A stretch of DNA of 64,000 nt from Bacteroidales bacterium (GTDB lineage: Bacteria > Bacteroidota > Bacteroidia > Bacteroidales > ML635J-15). This document shows, one piece after another, positions 35,893-45,581 of the stretch. The translations under genes and the position numbers were made by a program. The notes under the pieces are model-generated. The model did no database searches and was not told the origin of the DNA. It saw only the letters and a program-made list of their open reading frames with translations. Numbering within the stretch: the first letter of the stretch is position 1; each line of letters opens with the position of its first letter. The DNA is taken from contig JAFGVU010000045.1 of assembly GCA_016937855.1 (NCBI GenBank), positions 1 through 64,000 on the forward strand. Reading direction: 5' to 3'.

Positions 35893-35923
35893 CCCACAGG
35901 AATTAAAACCGCCATTTAAGTTT

Positions 35924-36961
35924 ATGAATAAAAAGTGTATCAGGGATTTAAGCATCGAAGATTTAACCAGTTTTTGCAAGGATAGCGGACAAAGACCATT
36001 TAGGGTTCGTCAAATTTTGTATTGGTTGTGGCGCAAAGGGGTAAGTGATTTCGATCAAATGTCTGATATTTCAAAAGAATTTAGAGTAACACTCGAGAAC
36101 AATTTCTATTTTGACAATATCAAAGTTGACTCAATTTCTCGTTCATCCGACAAAACAACAAAGTTTTTATTTAGCTCGACAGACAACAAATATTTTGAAG
36201 GAGTATTGATTCCTGATAAAGACAGGGTTACAGCATGCATATCAACACAAGCCGGATGTGCCCTAAACTGTGCATTTTGTTCAACCGGCAAAATGGGTTT
36301 TATACGAAACCTTAGCGTAGGGGAAATTTTTGGTCAGGTTTTTGAATTAAACCAAAACTGTAAAAAAGATTTTGGCAGATATTTAACGAATATTGTTATT
36401 ATGGGGATGGGAGAGCCACTATTAAATTACGAAAACACAATTAAAGCCATTGAACATGTAACAAACAACGATGGTTTAGGCTTTTCTCCTCAACGAATAA
36501 CATTGTCAACAGCAGGCATAGCGCCAAAAATCAAAAACCTAGCTGACGACAATATAAAATTTAATCTATCTATTTCGTTACACTCTGCCGACAACAAAAT
36601 ACGAAGTAGCATTATGCCGATAAATAAAAAATATGATCTCGAAACTCTAAGTACAGCACTAAGTTATTTCTACAACAAAACTGGCAAAAGAATAACTTAC
36701 GAGTATCTTTTGCTAGAAGGAATAAATAACAGTTTAGAGGATGCAGAAAAACTTGCCAAATTTACTAAAATTTCTCCATGTAAAATCAATTTAATTGAAT
36801 ATAATCCTAGCGATTCTGACATATTTTCACCTTCGAATAAGCAAAAACAACAATCATTTATTGATTTTTTAGAATCCAAAAATCTTGTCGTAACTCTTAG
36901 AAAGTCGAAAGGACAAGACATTAACGCTGCCTGTGGTCAATTGGCAAATAAAAAACAATAA
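35924..36961 (+). CDS. rlmN: Dual-specificity RNA methyltransferase RlmN
   Basis: 345 residues from the ATG at 35924; a longer TTG reading would precede the promoter-predicted transcription start. This radical-SAM enzyme methylates C2 of A2503 in 23S rRNA and A37 of some tRNAs. The radical-SAM cluster motif CALNCAFCSTGK, the MGMGEPLLNYEN motif, the SAGIAPKI segment and the C-terminal active-site Cys in NAACGQL are all present. The leader is short and the gene appears monocistronic. Confidence 0.95.
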   Translation: MNKKCIRDLSIEDLTSFCKDSGQRPFRVRQILYWLWRKGVSDFDQMSDISKEFRVTLENNFYFDNIKVDSISRSSDKTTKFLFSSTDNKYFEGVLIPDKDRVTACISTQAGCALNCAFCSTGKMGFIRNLSVGEIFGQVFELNQNCKKDFGRYLTNIVIMGMGEPLLNYENTIKAIEHVTNNDGLGFSPQRITLSTAGIAPKIKNLADDNIKFNLSISLHSADNKIRSSIMPINKKYDLETLSTALSYFYNKTGKRITYEYLLLEGINNSLEDAEKLAKFTKISPCKINLIEYNPSDSDIFSPSNKQKQQSFIDFLESKNLVVTLRKSKGQDINAACGQLANKKQ

Positions 36962-37018
36962 TTTTAGTATGTGAAAAAAAAATTCTATATTAGCAACCTA
37001 TTAAGAAAACAAGATATT

Positions 37019-38581
37019 ATGAAAAAATTAGCATTATTATTTATCGCAGCAATTTTTTGCACAGGGATAGTTTTTTCTCAAGCATCAGCAAGTTTTGGAT
37101 ATGACAGAGATATCATCATGGAAGATATGAATGAGTATGTAAGGCTTATCGGAGCAGACTCCGACGGCTTTTATGCTTTGAGAATGGACGAAAAAGACAA
37201 TTTGAATCTTGAGTTCTTCAACAGTGCAACAATGAATCGTGAGTCAACAAATCAGCTTATTCTGCCTATGGTTGGTGGAATAAACTCTGAGTATGTTGCA
37301 ATGTTTTATCTCGATAGCAAATTAGTTCTTTTTACTCAAGTTGTAAACAATACGATTAAAGAAAAATCACTCTACATCCAACAAGTTAACAAAAGTGGTC
37401 AGATAATGGGTGAACCTAAAATTATTGGAAAACTCACAAATCAAAACATTGGCGTTGATTTCAATGTAGAACTAACACCAAATCAGCAAAACATTTTTGT
37501 TTACTACAGCAGACCTTTCCAAACATACAACGAAGAACCTTTCTTTTTCAAAGTTTATGACGCAGACATGGAAGAAATCTACAACAATACCATCAAACTT
37601 CCTTTAGTGGACGAAGCTTTCACTCTATCTCAAATTGAGATTTCAAATAATGGCAATATTTATATGCTTGCCAAAATTGAACCTGATGCTAGAAGAGCGA
37701 AAAGAATGAAAGAAATTATTTATGACTACAAGCTCTTGGTTTTTGATAATACTACTAAAGTCGTCGAACAATACGAAGTTAAAGGTAAAAAATACATTCT
37801 TGTTGATGCAATTTTTGGATTAGATGACGAAGAAAATGTTGATATTTATGGTTTTCTTGTAAGAAAAGGAAAAACAAATTACGAAGGGATTTTCCACCAA
37901 AAATTAAACACAAAAACCAAAGAGTTTGAAATGCCTTCAAACGCAAAACAAGCCGATTACATGTTCGCTAAAACTGAGACTCCTGATTTTAGATCCGAAA
38001 GACTATTGAAATTCTACGACGAAATGTATAACTATAAATTATTAGATGTACTACATTTATCTAATGGCGGATCTGTTGTAATTGCTGAGCACTACAATCA
38101 TTGGGTTGATTCAATAATTGTCCCCGGAAGCAAAGAAATAATCTATAATGATTATTATTTACACAATGATGTTTTAGTTGCTTATTGTAGTGCAGAAAAC
38201 AATATGGAATGGATGACAAGAATTCCAAAAAGCCAGTATAGTTATGATTATAAAGGAGAATTATTCTCTTCAATTGCTTATACCGCTGTTGGCGAAAAGG
38301 TATTCTTGTTTTATAACGACAACAAAAAGAACATTAAATTATTAGAACAGCAAAATCTAGATGGATTTGAATACAAAAGCATAACGGCTCCCGACCGCAA
38401 AGGAACTGCTGTTGTCGTTTCAATTTTCTCTGATGGAAAAGTGCACGGAACCTCCTTATTCACAAAAAAGAATAAAAAATATAAAATTATTCCTGAACTA
38501 ATGAAAGAGTATAATTACAAATATTATATGTGTACTCAAAACGGAGCCAAAGTTAAATTTGCTTTGTTTACCGGCCAGTAA
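37019..38581 (+). CDS. Secreted protein of unknown function
   Basis: 520 residues from the ATG at 37019 (MKKLALLFIAAIFC...), which gives a clean signal peptide ending at VFSQ; an upstream GTG would add 16 residues before it. The mature protein has many repeated strand-turn segments with aromatic residues (FFKVYDADMEEIYNNT, YKLLVFDNTTKVVEQ), which may form a beta-propeller. I recognise no family, no catalytic motif and no T9SS tail. It ends at a bidirectional terminator shared with ald. Confidence 0.7.
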   Translation: MKKLALLFIAAIFCTGIVFSQASASFGYDRDIIMEDMNEYVRLIGADSDGFYALRMDEKDNLNLEFFNSATMNRESTNQLILPMVGGINSEYVAMFYLDSKLVLFTQVVNNTIKEKSLYIQQVNKSGQIMGEPKIIGKLTNQNIGVDFNVELTPNQQNIFVYYSRPFQTYNEEPFFFKVYDADMEEIYNNTIKLPLVDEAFTLSQIEISNNGNIYMLAKIEPDARRAKRMKEIIYDYKLLVFDNTTKVVEQYEVKGKKYILVDAIFGLDDEENVDIYGFLVRKGKTNYEGIFHQKLNTKTKEFEMPSNAKQADYMFAKTETPDFRSERLLKFYDEMYNYKLLDVLHLSNGGSVVIAEHYNHWVDSIIVPGSKEIIYNDYYLHNDVLVAYCSAENNMEWMTRIPKSQYSYDYKGELFSSIAYTAVGEKVFLFYNDNKKNIKLLEQQNLDGFEYKSITAPDRKGTAVVVSIFSDGKVHGTSLFTKKNKKYKIIPELMKEYNYKYYMCTQNGAKVKFALFTGQ

Positions 38582-38597
38582 ATTATAATCCAGATAT

Positions 38598-38628
38598 AAA
38601 AAAACCGACTATCGTCGGTTTTTTTTTG
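38598..38628. terminator. Bidirectional intrinsic terminator between convergent genes
   Basis: AACCGAC-TATC-GTCGGTT flanked by an A-run on the left and nine T residues on the right. It serves both the secreted protein gene (plus) and ald (minus). Confidence 0.9.
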
Positions 38629-38658
38629 CTAGTAATTCTCGTGAATATCTAACAGTCT

Positions 38659-39879
38659 TTACATTGCTGCTAAAAGCAAATCTATATCTTTTGAAAATAT
38701 CCCGTGGATAATTCCAATATGCTCATCGGTTAAAATTCCGTTATACAAATAAACTCCTGTTCTAATTCCCGGATTAGACTTAAGATAGTAATTTAAGCCC
38801 CCACAAATTTGCATTTTTTGCAATTCGGAGGCTAGAATATTACTAATCGAATAAGATGCAGTGCGAGAAACCCTCGATGCAATATTAGGTACACAATAGT
38901 GAATTACTCCATGCTTTGTATAAACAGGATTTTTATGAGTTGTTGGCTTTCCTGTTTCAACAATTCCTCCTTGGTCAATACTTATATCAACAATTATTGA
39001 GTTGTTTTTCATCTGTTTAACCATATCCTCAGTAATAATAATCTTAGGTCTTTTGTCTCGAATGCGAAGAGCCCCAACGACAACATCGGCAGTTTTAAGG
39101 GCATTAGCAAGAACTTTTGAATGGATTGTAGATGTATAAACTTTTGTACCCAGATTTTTCTGAAGTTGATCGAGATTAGAAACTGAATTATCAAACACTT
39201 TCACAAGAGCACCCAGCGAGAAGGCTGTTTGTGCAGCATAAGTCCCTGCTGTTCCAGCCCCAATAATTACGACTTCTGTAGGCGAAACACCGGTCAAACC
39301 ACCGAGCATTTCACCTTTTCCCTTATGAATATTGCTAAGATATTCCGAAGCAATTAATATTGATGACCGACCAGCTATCTCACTCATAGATCTCATTATT
39401 GGATTAATTCCATGATTATCTTGAAGTGTATCAAATGCAATTGCTGTAATTCGCTTTTTTATCAAGCTAGTGAAATACTCCTTGTTTTGACAATTTGAAT
39501 GTAAAGAAGTAATAATGATTTGATTACCTGTCAAAAGTTCAATTTCTTCAATTGTAAGAGGCATTACCTTAAGAACAATATCACATTTTGCCACTTCAGG
39601 TTTAGAACTAACTATTTGTGCTCCATAATCAGAAAACTGTCTGTCGGTAAAATTGGCACCAACTCCGGCTCCCTGTTCAATTAGGATTTCAAAACCTTCA
39701 TTGACCAACTGCTCGACCGCCAATGGAGCAAGCGGCACACGATGCTCAAAACCACTATTGTCAGCCAATACGCCAATTTTAAACGATTTTTTCTCTTTCT
39801 TAATCTCAAGCATTTCCTCTTGAGGCATCAAAACAGAACCATGAATAAATGCTCCCGAATTATCAGACGATGCAACCAT
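38659..39879 (-). CDS. ald: Alanine dehydrogenase
   Basis: 406 residues, with a short N-terminal extension before KKEKKSFKIGVLAD compared with the about 370-residue enzymes. NAD-dependent deamination of L-alanine to pyruvate and ammonia, and the reverse. The AlaDH/PNT N-terminal domain has EHRVPLAP with the substrate-binding Arg. The NAD domain carries VVIIGAGTAGTYAAQTA, and the catalytic region has DISIDQGG. Related proton-translocating transhydrogenase alpha subunits are longer and come with PntB, which is absent here. Single gene; a TATCTTTA box lies at 39902-39895 on the minus strand. Confidence 0.9.
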   Translation of the reverse strand: MVASSDNSGAFIHGSVLMPQEEMLEIKKEKKSFKIGVLADNSGFEHRVPLAPLAVEQLVNEGFEILIEQGAGVGANFTDRQFSDYGAQIVSSKPEVAKCDIVLKVMPLTIEEIELLTGNQIIITSLHSNCQNKEYFTSLIKKRITAIAFDTLQDNHGINPIMRSMSEIAGRSSILIASEYLSNIHKGKGEMLGGLTGVSPTEVVIIGAGTAGTYAAQTAFSLGALVKVFDNSVSNLDQLQKNLGTKVYTSTIHSKVLANALKTADVVVGALRIRDKRPKIIITEDMVKQMKNNSIIVDISIDQGGIVETGKPTTHKNPVYTKHGVIHYCVPNIASRVSRTASYSISNILASELQKMQICGGLNYYLKSNPGIRTGVYLYNGILTDEHIGIIHGIFSKDIDLLLAAM

Positions 39880-39934
39880 AATATTTTTTGTTATAAAGAT
39901 ACGAAATTTATTAAAACCACTTTATGCAAAAACA

Positions 39935-42091
39935 TTATTCTTTTTCGGCCAGTTCAAAATCGATCTGTTTTTTTTGCAAGCTAACATTCGTTATAACAAC
40001 GCTAACAACAGCCCCAAGCTGGTACTTCTTCTTATTGTTTCGACCATAAATACAGTAGTCATCCTGATCATAAATATACATATCGTCGTTTAATGTACGC
40101 ATGTGTACAAGTCCTTCGCAAGCATTTTCTTTTAGTTGAACAAAAAATCCCCATTCGGTAACCCCCGAAATAACACCTTCAAATACTTGTCCTATTTTAT
40201 CTTGCAAGAACTCAACTTGTTTATACTTAATTGAGCTTCTCTCTGCCATCACAGCTTGTTGCTCCTGATATGAACAGTATTTGCATTTCGACTCTAAATT
40301 TGATGTGTCCGGATTACGTTTTTTTAGGTAATCAAACAATAGCCTATGAACTAACACGTCGGGATATCTACGAATAGGTGACGTAAAATGAGTGTAATAG
40401 TCAAATGCCAATCCATAGTGTCCTATATTTTTAGTTGTATAAACAGCTTTAGACATTGATCGTACGGCAAGGTTTTCGATTATATTCTGCTCGGGTTTAC
40501 CACTTACATTTTTGACAATTTCGTTCATCGACTTTGAAAGTGCTATATTATTTGATGTATCTATCTTATATCCAAAACGTGCGATAAAACCCGAAAAATT
40601 TTCGAGTTTTTCCATATTTGGCTCAGCATGAATTCGATATACAAAATCTTTAGGACTCTTGGCTGCCCCAATAAACTCGGCAACAGTTCTATTTGCCAGA
40701 AGCATAAACTCTTCGATAAGATTATTTGCTTCCTTCGACTCCTTAAAATATACTCCTGTTGGAATTGCATTTTCTCCTAAAATGAATTTTACTTCATCAT
40801 GTTCAAAATTAAATGCCCCTTTTTCGAGTCGCTTTTTTCGCAATATCTTCGCTAAATCGTTGATTATCAACAACTCTTTTGCCAAATCGCCGTTGCCAGT
40901 TTCAATCACTTGTTGTGCATCTTCGTAAGCAAATCGCCTATCAGAATTGATAATTGTTTTTTCGATTTTAAAACCAAGTACTTCGGCTTTATCATTCATC
41001 TCGAAAATAACTGAGAAACAAAGTTTATCCTCATTTGGTCGTAGTGAGCACAAAAAGTTTGATAATCTTTCGGGTAACATTGGTACAACTCTATCAACAA
41101 GATAAACTGAAGTCGCTCTATCGTATGCTTCTTTATCTAACTCTGTTCCTGGTAAAAGATAATGCGAAACATCGGCAATATGAACTCCAATACTATAATT
41201 ATTACTTTCAGTAAGTTCAAAAGAAATTGCGTCATCAAAATCCTTTGCATCTTCAGGATCAATAGTAAAAGTTAATACATCTCTATAATCGGTTCGTGTT
41301 TCATAATCAAATTGGGTAAACTCTTCTTTTATTTTGTTGGCAGCCTTCTCTATTTCGGGAGAAAACTTTGCAGGAAGACCAAACTCTGCCAAGATGGCAT
41401 GCATTTCAACCTCGTTATCACCTGGATTCCCAAGTATTTCGACAACTTTTCCTGTCGGATTTTTCGACTTCCGATGCCATTCTGTTATCTGAACAACGGC
41501 TTTTTCTCCATCCTTTGCTCCATTTAAACCATCTGCCGGAATAAAAATATCGAAAATCATTTTATAACTGTCCGGTATCAAAAATGCATAAGACCCCGAC
41601 TTTTCAATTGTACCAACAAATCTATCAGTTGAACGTTTTATTATTTCTACCACTTCGCCCTCAACTCTATTTCCACTGCGTTTTGCGTATAAACTAACTT
41701 TAACAGTATCTCTGTGCAAAGCTGTATTAAGATTAGCAAACGACACAAAAACATCTTCTGTTATATCGTCAGAAACGACAAACGCATTTCCGGTTTTATT
41801 TAAATCTATCTCACCTACAATAAAACCAACTTTTGACTTAAGTCTATATTTCCCTCTCGAAGTTTCCTTTAAACTACCCACATTAGTTAACTCATCAAGA
41901 ACTTTAGAAATCATGGCTCTTTGAGCCGACTCGGTAATGTTTAACAGTGACGAAAGCTGTTTGTAATTATATTCCTTTTGCGGACTAGACGAAAAAACAC
42001 TTAAAATCTTTGCTGTTAATGTTTTCTTATTTAAGCCCTTATCATTTGTGCTATGTGTTTTGTTTTTTCTTTTACTCATTTTTTTTGGCAT
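39935..42091 (-). CDS. rnr: Ribonuclease R
   Basis: 718 residues. A processive 3'-5' exoribonuclease for structured RNA. Order: N-terminal winged helix (about 25-90), cold-shock domains, RNB catalytic domain with FTIDPEDAKDFDDAISFE (the metal-binding aspartates), and a C-terminal S1 domain (VFEGVISGVTEWGFFVQL). The basic N-terminal tail (KKMSKRKNKTHST) is typical. Convergence with the lipoprotein promoter at 42138 places a divergent control region at 42092-42209. Confidence 0.95.
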   Translation of the reverse strand: MPKKMSKRKNKTHSTNDKGLNKKTLTAKILSVFSSSPQKEYNYKQLSSLLNITESAQRAMISKVLDELTNVGSLKETSRGKYRLKSKVGFIVGEIDLNKTGNAFVVSDDITEDVFVSFANLNTALHRDTVKVSLYAKRSGNRVEGEVVEIIKRSTDRFVGTIEKSGSYAFLIPDSYKMIFDIFIPADGLNGAKDGEKAVVQITEWHRKSKNPTGKVVEILGNPGDNEVEMHAILAEFGLPAKFSPEIEKAANKIKEEFTQFDYETRTDYRDVLTFTIDPEDAKDFDDAISFELTESNNYSIGVHIADVSHYLLPGTELDKEAYDRATSVYLVDRVVPMLPERLSNFLCSLRPNEDKLCFSVIFEMNDKAEVLGFKIEKTIINSDRRFAYEDAQQVIETGNGDLAKELLIINDLAKILRKKRLEKGAFNFEHDEVKFILGENAIPTGVYFKESKEANNLIEEFMLLANRTVAEFIGAAKSPKDFVYRIHAEPNMEKLENFSGFIARFGYKIDTSNNIALSKSMNEIVKNVSGKPEQNIIENLAVRSMSKAVYTTKNIGHYGLAFDYYTHFTSPIRRYPDVLVHRLLFDYLKKRNPDTSNLESKCKYCSYQEQQAVMAERSSIKYKQVEFLQDKIGQVFEGVISGVTEWGFFVQLKENACEGLVHMRTLNDDMYIYDQDDYCIYGRNNKKKYQLGAVVSVVITNVSLQKKQIDFELAEKE

Positions 42092-42137
42092 TATGTTTGT
42101 TTAAAATAAATTTCAAAATATATTTTTAATAAAAGTA

Positions 42138-42167
42138 TTGAAATTATAATAAAAAAACGTATTTTTA
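42138..42167 (+). promoter_or_regulatory. Promoter of the lipoprotein gene
   Basis: TTG (42138-42140), 19-bp spacer, TATTTTTA (one mismatch to TAnnTTTG). It lies 42 bp before the start codon at 42210. Confidence 0.4.
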
Positions 42168-42209
42168 ACAAATATTTTAAAATTAGTAACCAAATTAAAT
42201 TTTATTACC

Positions 42210-42794
42210 ATGAAGACAATTACAAAAAGCATTTTAATCGTAGCTGTACTAAGTTCAGCAATAGCATTTTCTTCTTGCAAAAAGAACAAAGACGTTATCA
42301 GACCAGACAAAGACGCTAAAGAAATTATCATTCCTTGTAAAGATGAAGGTCGTTCAGACAAGAATTTCTTTAGAGCTGATGCTCAATCAACATCTCAAGA
42401 CATGAGTCTTTCAAGAGAAAAAGCTTTAACTATGGCAAAACAGCGTGTTGCCGGTTTAATTAATACCAAAATCAAATCTGTTACCGATCGTTATGTAAAT
42501 GAAACAGAAGTTGGAGCAAATTCTGATTTTGAGCAAAAATTTGAGAATTTAACTAGAGAAGTTGTCAATCAGACTTTAGTTGACATTGCAATTGTTTGCG
42601 AAAAGAATTTTCAGGAAGCAACCGGAAAATACACAACCTACATTGCAATTGAAATTAGCAAAGATGCTATGTTAAACGGAATCAACGGAGGTATTTCAAA
42701 AGACCAAAAATTAAGAGTCGATTATGACAAAATGAAATTCGAGCAAATTTTCAACGAAGAAATGGAAAAAATAGGAAACGAAGCCGGATACTAA
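42210..42794 (+). CDS. Putative lipoprotein, LPP20-like
   Basis: 194 residues. The lipoprotein signal ends at FSSC, Cys23. The mature half contains SREKALTMAKQRVAGLINTKI, AIVCEKNF and TYIAIEISKDAM, the pattern of LPP20-type lipoprotein domains whose role is not known. It has its own promoter and terminator, so it is monocistronic. Surface exposure is uncertain because the residues after Cys are KKNKD. Confidence 0.75.
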   Translation: MKTITKSILIVAVLSSAIAFSSCKKNKDVIRPDKDAKEIIIPCKDEGRSDKNFFRADAQSTSQDMSLSREKALTMAKQRVAGLINTKIKSVTDRYVNETEVGANSDFEQKFENLTREVVNQTLVDIAIVCEKNFQEATGKYTTYIAIEISKDAMLNGINGGISKDQKLRVDYDKMKFEQIFNEEMEKIGNEAGY

Positions 42795-42816
42795 GAATCT
42801 AAAAATACTTATACAA

Positions 42817-42846
42817 AAACCGTGGTTGTGATCACGGTTTTTTTTT
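42817..42846 (+). terminator. Intrinsic terminator after the LPP20-like gene
   Basis: AAACCGTG-GTTGTGAT-CACGGTTT hairpin followed by a run of T residues, 22 bp after the stop codon. Confidence 0.9.
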
Positions 42847-42871
42847 ACCTTTATTCTGCTCACTAAACATA

Positions 42872-42901
42872 TTTGTTATAAGTTTTAATTATGTATATTT
42901 G
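42872..42901 (+). promoter_or_regulatory. Promoter of the rsfS-ftsH-cdsA unit
   Basis: TTTG (42872-42875), 18-bp spacer, TATATTTG (42894-42901), 17 bp before the rsfS start. Confidence 0.7.
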
Positions 42902-42918
42902 CAAAAAATTATTTATAT

Positions 42919-43290
42919 ATGGTAAAACGTGGGACAAAACAAGAAACAGCAATACTCTTAAAAACAATTAACAACGCTATACTTGAAAAAAAAGGTGACG
43001 AACTACTTAATCTCGATCTAACTAAAATAGATAATGCAGTTGCAGCGCACTTTGTTATTTGCCATGGAAACTCATCAACCCAAGTAAAATCAATAGCAGA
43101 CTTTGTCGAAAAAATGGTTAGAGACAATGTAAATGAGAAACCATGGAAAAAAGAAGGTTACGAAAACAGCGAATGGATTTTACTTGATTATGTTGATGTT
43201 GTTGTTCACATTTTTCAAGCTCCAGCGAGAGAATTTTATAAATTAGAGAAGCTTTGGGCAGATGCTAAAACAGTATTAATAAACAATTAA
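42919..43290 (+). CDS. rsfS: Ribosome silencing factor RsfS
   Basis: 123 residues. It binds uL14 on the 50S subunit and blocks subunit joining when nutrients are short. Family features are the DLTKIDNAVAAHFVICHGNSSTQVKSIADFV core and the C-terminal WILLDYVDVVVHIFQAPAREFYKLEKLW. It is followed by ftsH with a 58-bp gap, the usual Bacteroidota order. Confidence 0.95.
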   Translation: MVKRGTKQETAILLKTINNAILEKKGDELLNLDLTKIDNAVAAHFVICHGNSSTQVKSIADFVEKMVRDNVNEKPWKKEGYENSEWILLDYVDVVVHIFQAPAREFYKLEKLWADAKTVLINN

Positions 43291-43348
43291 CAGTTTTGTC
43301 CGAACAAAGTAATTAGAAAAAAGGTTAAAAGCAATTACAGATTAAACA

Positions 43349-45361
43349 ATGGAAGAAAAAAAAGGATTTGAAAATAAAAAGCCACCCCAAAAGCCTAAAA
43401 TGCCGGGTGGAGCACCGGATAATAAAAATCGTATTTGGATTTATATAGTTCTATTTGGTGTTTTTTTAGTTTTTTCGTTTATCGATTTTGGAGGATCTTC
43501 AAAAGAAATTACACGTGAACGGTTTGAGAACGATCTTTTAGTTAACAAGAATGTCGAAAAAGTAATTATCGTCAACAAAGAAAGAGTTGATGTTTTTATA
43601 AAACCCGACCTTCTTGAAAGCGAAAAATTTAACGACATTAAAAATTCCGGACCATTGGGTTTTTCCTCAAACAAAGGGCCTCATTATCATTTTACAATTG
43701 GCGATGTAGAAACCTTTGAAAGACAATTTAAAGAAGCTCAAGAAGGATTTTCACCCGAAGAACAAATAATGACTCAATACAAAACCGAACACAATTACAT
43801 GGGTGAGATTCTTAGCTGGGTTTTACCTATTGCATTATTGTTTGGACTTTGGTATTTTATTTTCAAAAGAATGAGTGGTGGTGGTGCCGGAGGAAATCAA
43901 ATTTTCAATATTGGCAAATCAAAAGCACAAGTATTTGACAAAGAAAAACGTGTTAAGGTTAACTTTAATGACGTTGCCGGACTAGAAGAAGCCAAAGTAG
44001 AGATTATGGAGATTGTCGATTTCTTAAAAAACCCCGGTAAATACACAAAATTGGGTGGTAAAATACCAAAAGGTGCTCTACTTGTTGGTCCTCCCGGTAC
44101 AGGAAAGACTTTACTTGCAAAAGCAGTAGCTGGAGAAGCCGACGTGCCATTTTTCTCACTAAGCGGTAGCGATTTTGTCGAGATGTTTGTTGGCGTTGGT
44201 GCTTCAAGAGTTCGCGATTTATTTAAACAAGCAAAATCAAAATCACCATGCATTATTTTTATTGACGAGATTGATGCTATTGGTAGAGCAAGAGGTAGAA
44301 ATCCGAATTTTAACTCTAATGACGAAAGAGAAAATACTCTTAATCAACTTTTGACAGAAATGGATGGATTTGACACAAATAGTGGAGTAATTTTACTTGC
44401 TGCTACTAATCGTGCCGACATTCTTGACAAAGCACTTATGAGAGCCGGACGTTTTGACCGTCAAATTCATCTCGAACTTCCCGACATTATTGAACGTGAA
44501 GCTATTTTTAGAGTTCATACTAAACCTTTAAAAATGTCAAAAGAGGTACTAATTGAGTTTCTAGCAAAACAAACTCCGGGATTTAGTGGTGCCGACATTG
44601 CTAATGTATGTAACGAAGCTGCTCTTATTGCTGCCAGAAAAAATAAAAAAAGTATTGAAAAGCAAGACTTTCTTGATGCCGTTGATAGAATTATTGGTGG
44701 ACTCGAACGAAAAAGCAAGATTATTTCTGCTGACGAAAAGAAAACCATTGCATTTCATGAAGCTGGTCACGCAACTGTTAGTTGGTTGCTCGAACATGCA
44801 AACCCATTACTAAAAGTAACCATTATTCCTCGAGGAAGAGCACTTGGCGCAGCATGGTATCTCCCCGAAGAAAGATCCATTACCACAAAAGAACAACTTC
44901 TTGACGAGATGTGTTCGGCTCTTGGTGGAAGAGCAAGCGAAGAAATTGTTTTTGGAAAAGTCTCTACCGGTGCTCTTAACGACTTAGAAAAAGTCACAAA
45001 ACAGGCTATTGCCATGGTTAGCTTTTTTGGAATGAGCGAAAAAGTGGGAACACTATCTTATTACGACTCAACAGGACAAAACGAATATGGTTTCACTAAA
45101 CCTTATAGCGAAAAAACAGCCGAACTTATCGACGGTGAAATTAAAAGTATAGTTGAAGATCAATACAAAAAAGCTAAAAAAGTCCTATCCGACAATATGG
45201 AAGGTCTTACTAAATTAGCCGAAACTTTGCTTGTTAAAGAAGTAATATTTAGCGACGACTTAGAACGCATATTCGGAAAAAGACCATGGTCAAAAGAATC
45301 GGACGAAGAACAGAAAAAACCAGAAACAGAGTCGAACGAAGAAGTAGAAAATGATGAATAA
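43349..45361 (+). CDS. ftsH: ATP-dependent zinc metalloprotease FtsH
   Basis: 670 residues. A membrane protease that degrades unfolded membrane proteins and regulators. Two membrane segments (about 30-50 and 150-175) flank a periplasmic domain. The AAA module has GPPGTGKT at about 247-254 and the DEIDAIGR and second-region-of-homology motifs. The peptidase domain has HEAGH at 470-474. The acidic C-terminal tail is typical. It overlaps the DUF2007 gene by 11 bp. Confidence 0.97.
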   Translation: MEEKKGFENKKPPQKPKMPGGAPDNKNRIWIYIVLFGVFLVFSFIDFGGSSKEITRERFENDLLVNKNVEKVIIVNKERVDVFIKPDLLESEKFNDIKNSGPLGFSSNKGPHYHFTIGDVETFERQFKEAQEGFSPEEQIMTQYKTEHNYMGEILSWVLPIALLFGLWYFIFKRMSGGGAGGNQIFNIGKSKAQVFDKEKRVKVNFNDVAGLEEAKVEIMEIVDFLKNPGKYTKLGGKIPKGALLVGPPGTGKTLLAKAVAGEADVPFFSLSGSDFVEMFVGVGASRVRDLFKQAKSKSPCIIFIDEIDAIGRARGRNPNFNSNDERENTLNQLLTEMDGFDTNSGVILLAATNRADILDKALMRAGRFDRQIHLELPDIIEREAIFRVHTKPLKMSKEVLIEFLAKQTPGFSGADIANVCNEAALIAARKNKKSIEKQDFLDAVDRIIGGLERKSKIISADEKKTIAFHEAGHATVSWLLEHANPLLKVTIIPRGRALGAAWYLPEERSITTKEQLLDEMCSALGGRASEEIVFGKVSTGALNDLEKVTKQAIAMVSFFGMSEKVGTLSYYDSTGQNEYGFTKPYSEKTAELIDGEIKSIVEDQYKKAKKVLSDNMEGLTKLAETLLVKEVIFSDDLERIFGKRPWSKESDEEQKKPETESNEEVENDE

Positions 45362-45581
45362 CACTAACGAAAATCTTGAACTGGTTTACGCTACCGGAAC
45401 AGAATATTTGGCAGAGTTACTAAAACAAATACTCGAAGAAAACAATATTACTGCTCTAGTTATTAATAGACAAGACTCTTCATACCATTTTGGTGATATA
45501 GAAGTATATGTTAATGCCGAAGATTTGTTTAGGGCAAAAGAGATATGTGAAGAATTTGAAAACAACACACAAATTGAATAA
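45351..45581 (+). CDS. DUF2007 family protein
   Basis: 76 residues (M2 at 45354 is an alternative start). A small ferredoxin-like alpha/beta fold with the conserved LVYATGTEYLAELLKQILEENNI and EVYVNAEDLFRAKEICEEF; proteins of this family are sometimes called putative signal-transducing proteins. The actual role is unknown. It overlaps ftsH by 11 bp and cdsA by 8 bp, so it is tightly coupled to both. Confidence 0.85.
   Translation: MMNNTNENLELVYATGTEYLAELLKQILEENNITALVINRQDSSYHFGDIEVYVNAEDLFRAKEICEEFENNTQIE

Noticed and set aside
35873-35923. TTG start for rlmN and similar upstream TTG/GTG starts at 52090, 36971 and 13537
   Set aside because: They lie before the predicted transcription start, within a promoter box, or before a clean signal peptide.
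45508-45573. Longer N-terminus for cdsA from ATG 45508
   Set aside because: It would overlap most of DUF2007 and add residues unlike the family; TTG 45574 gives the normal start.
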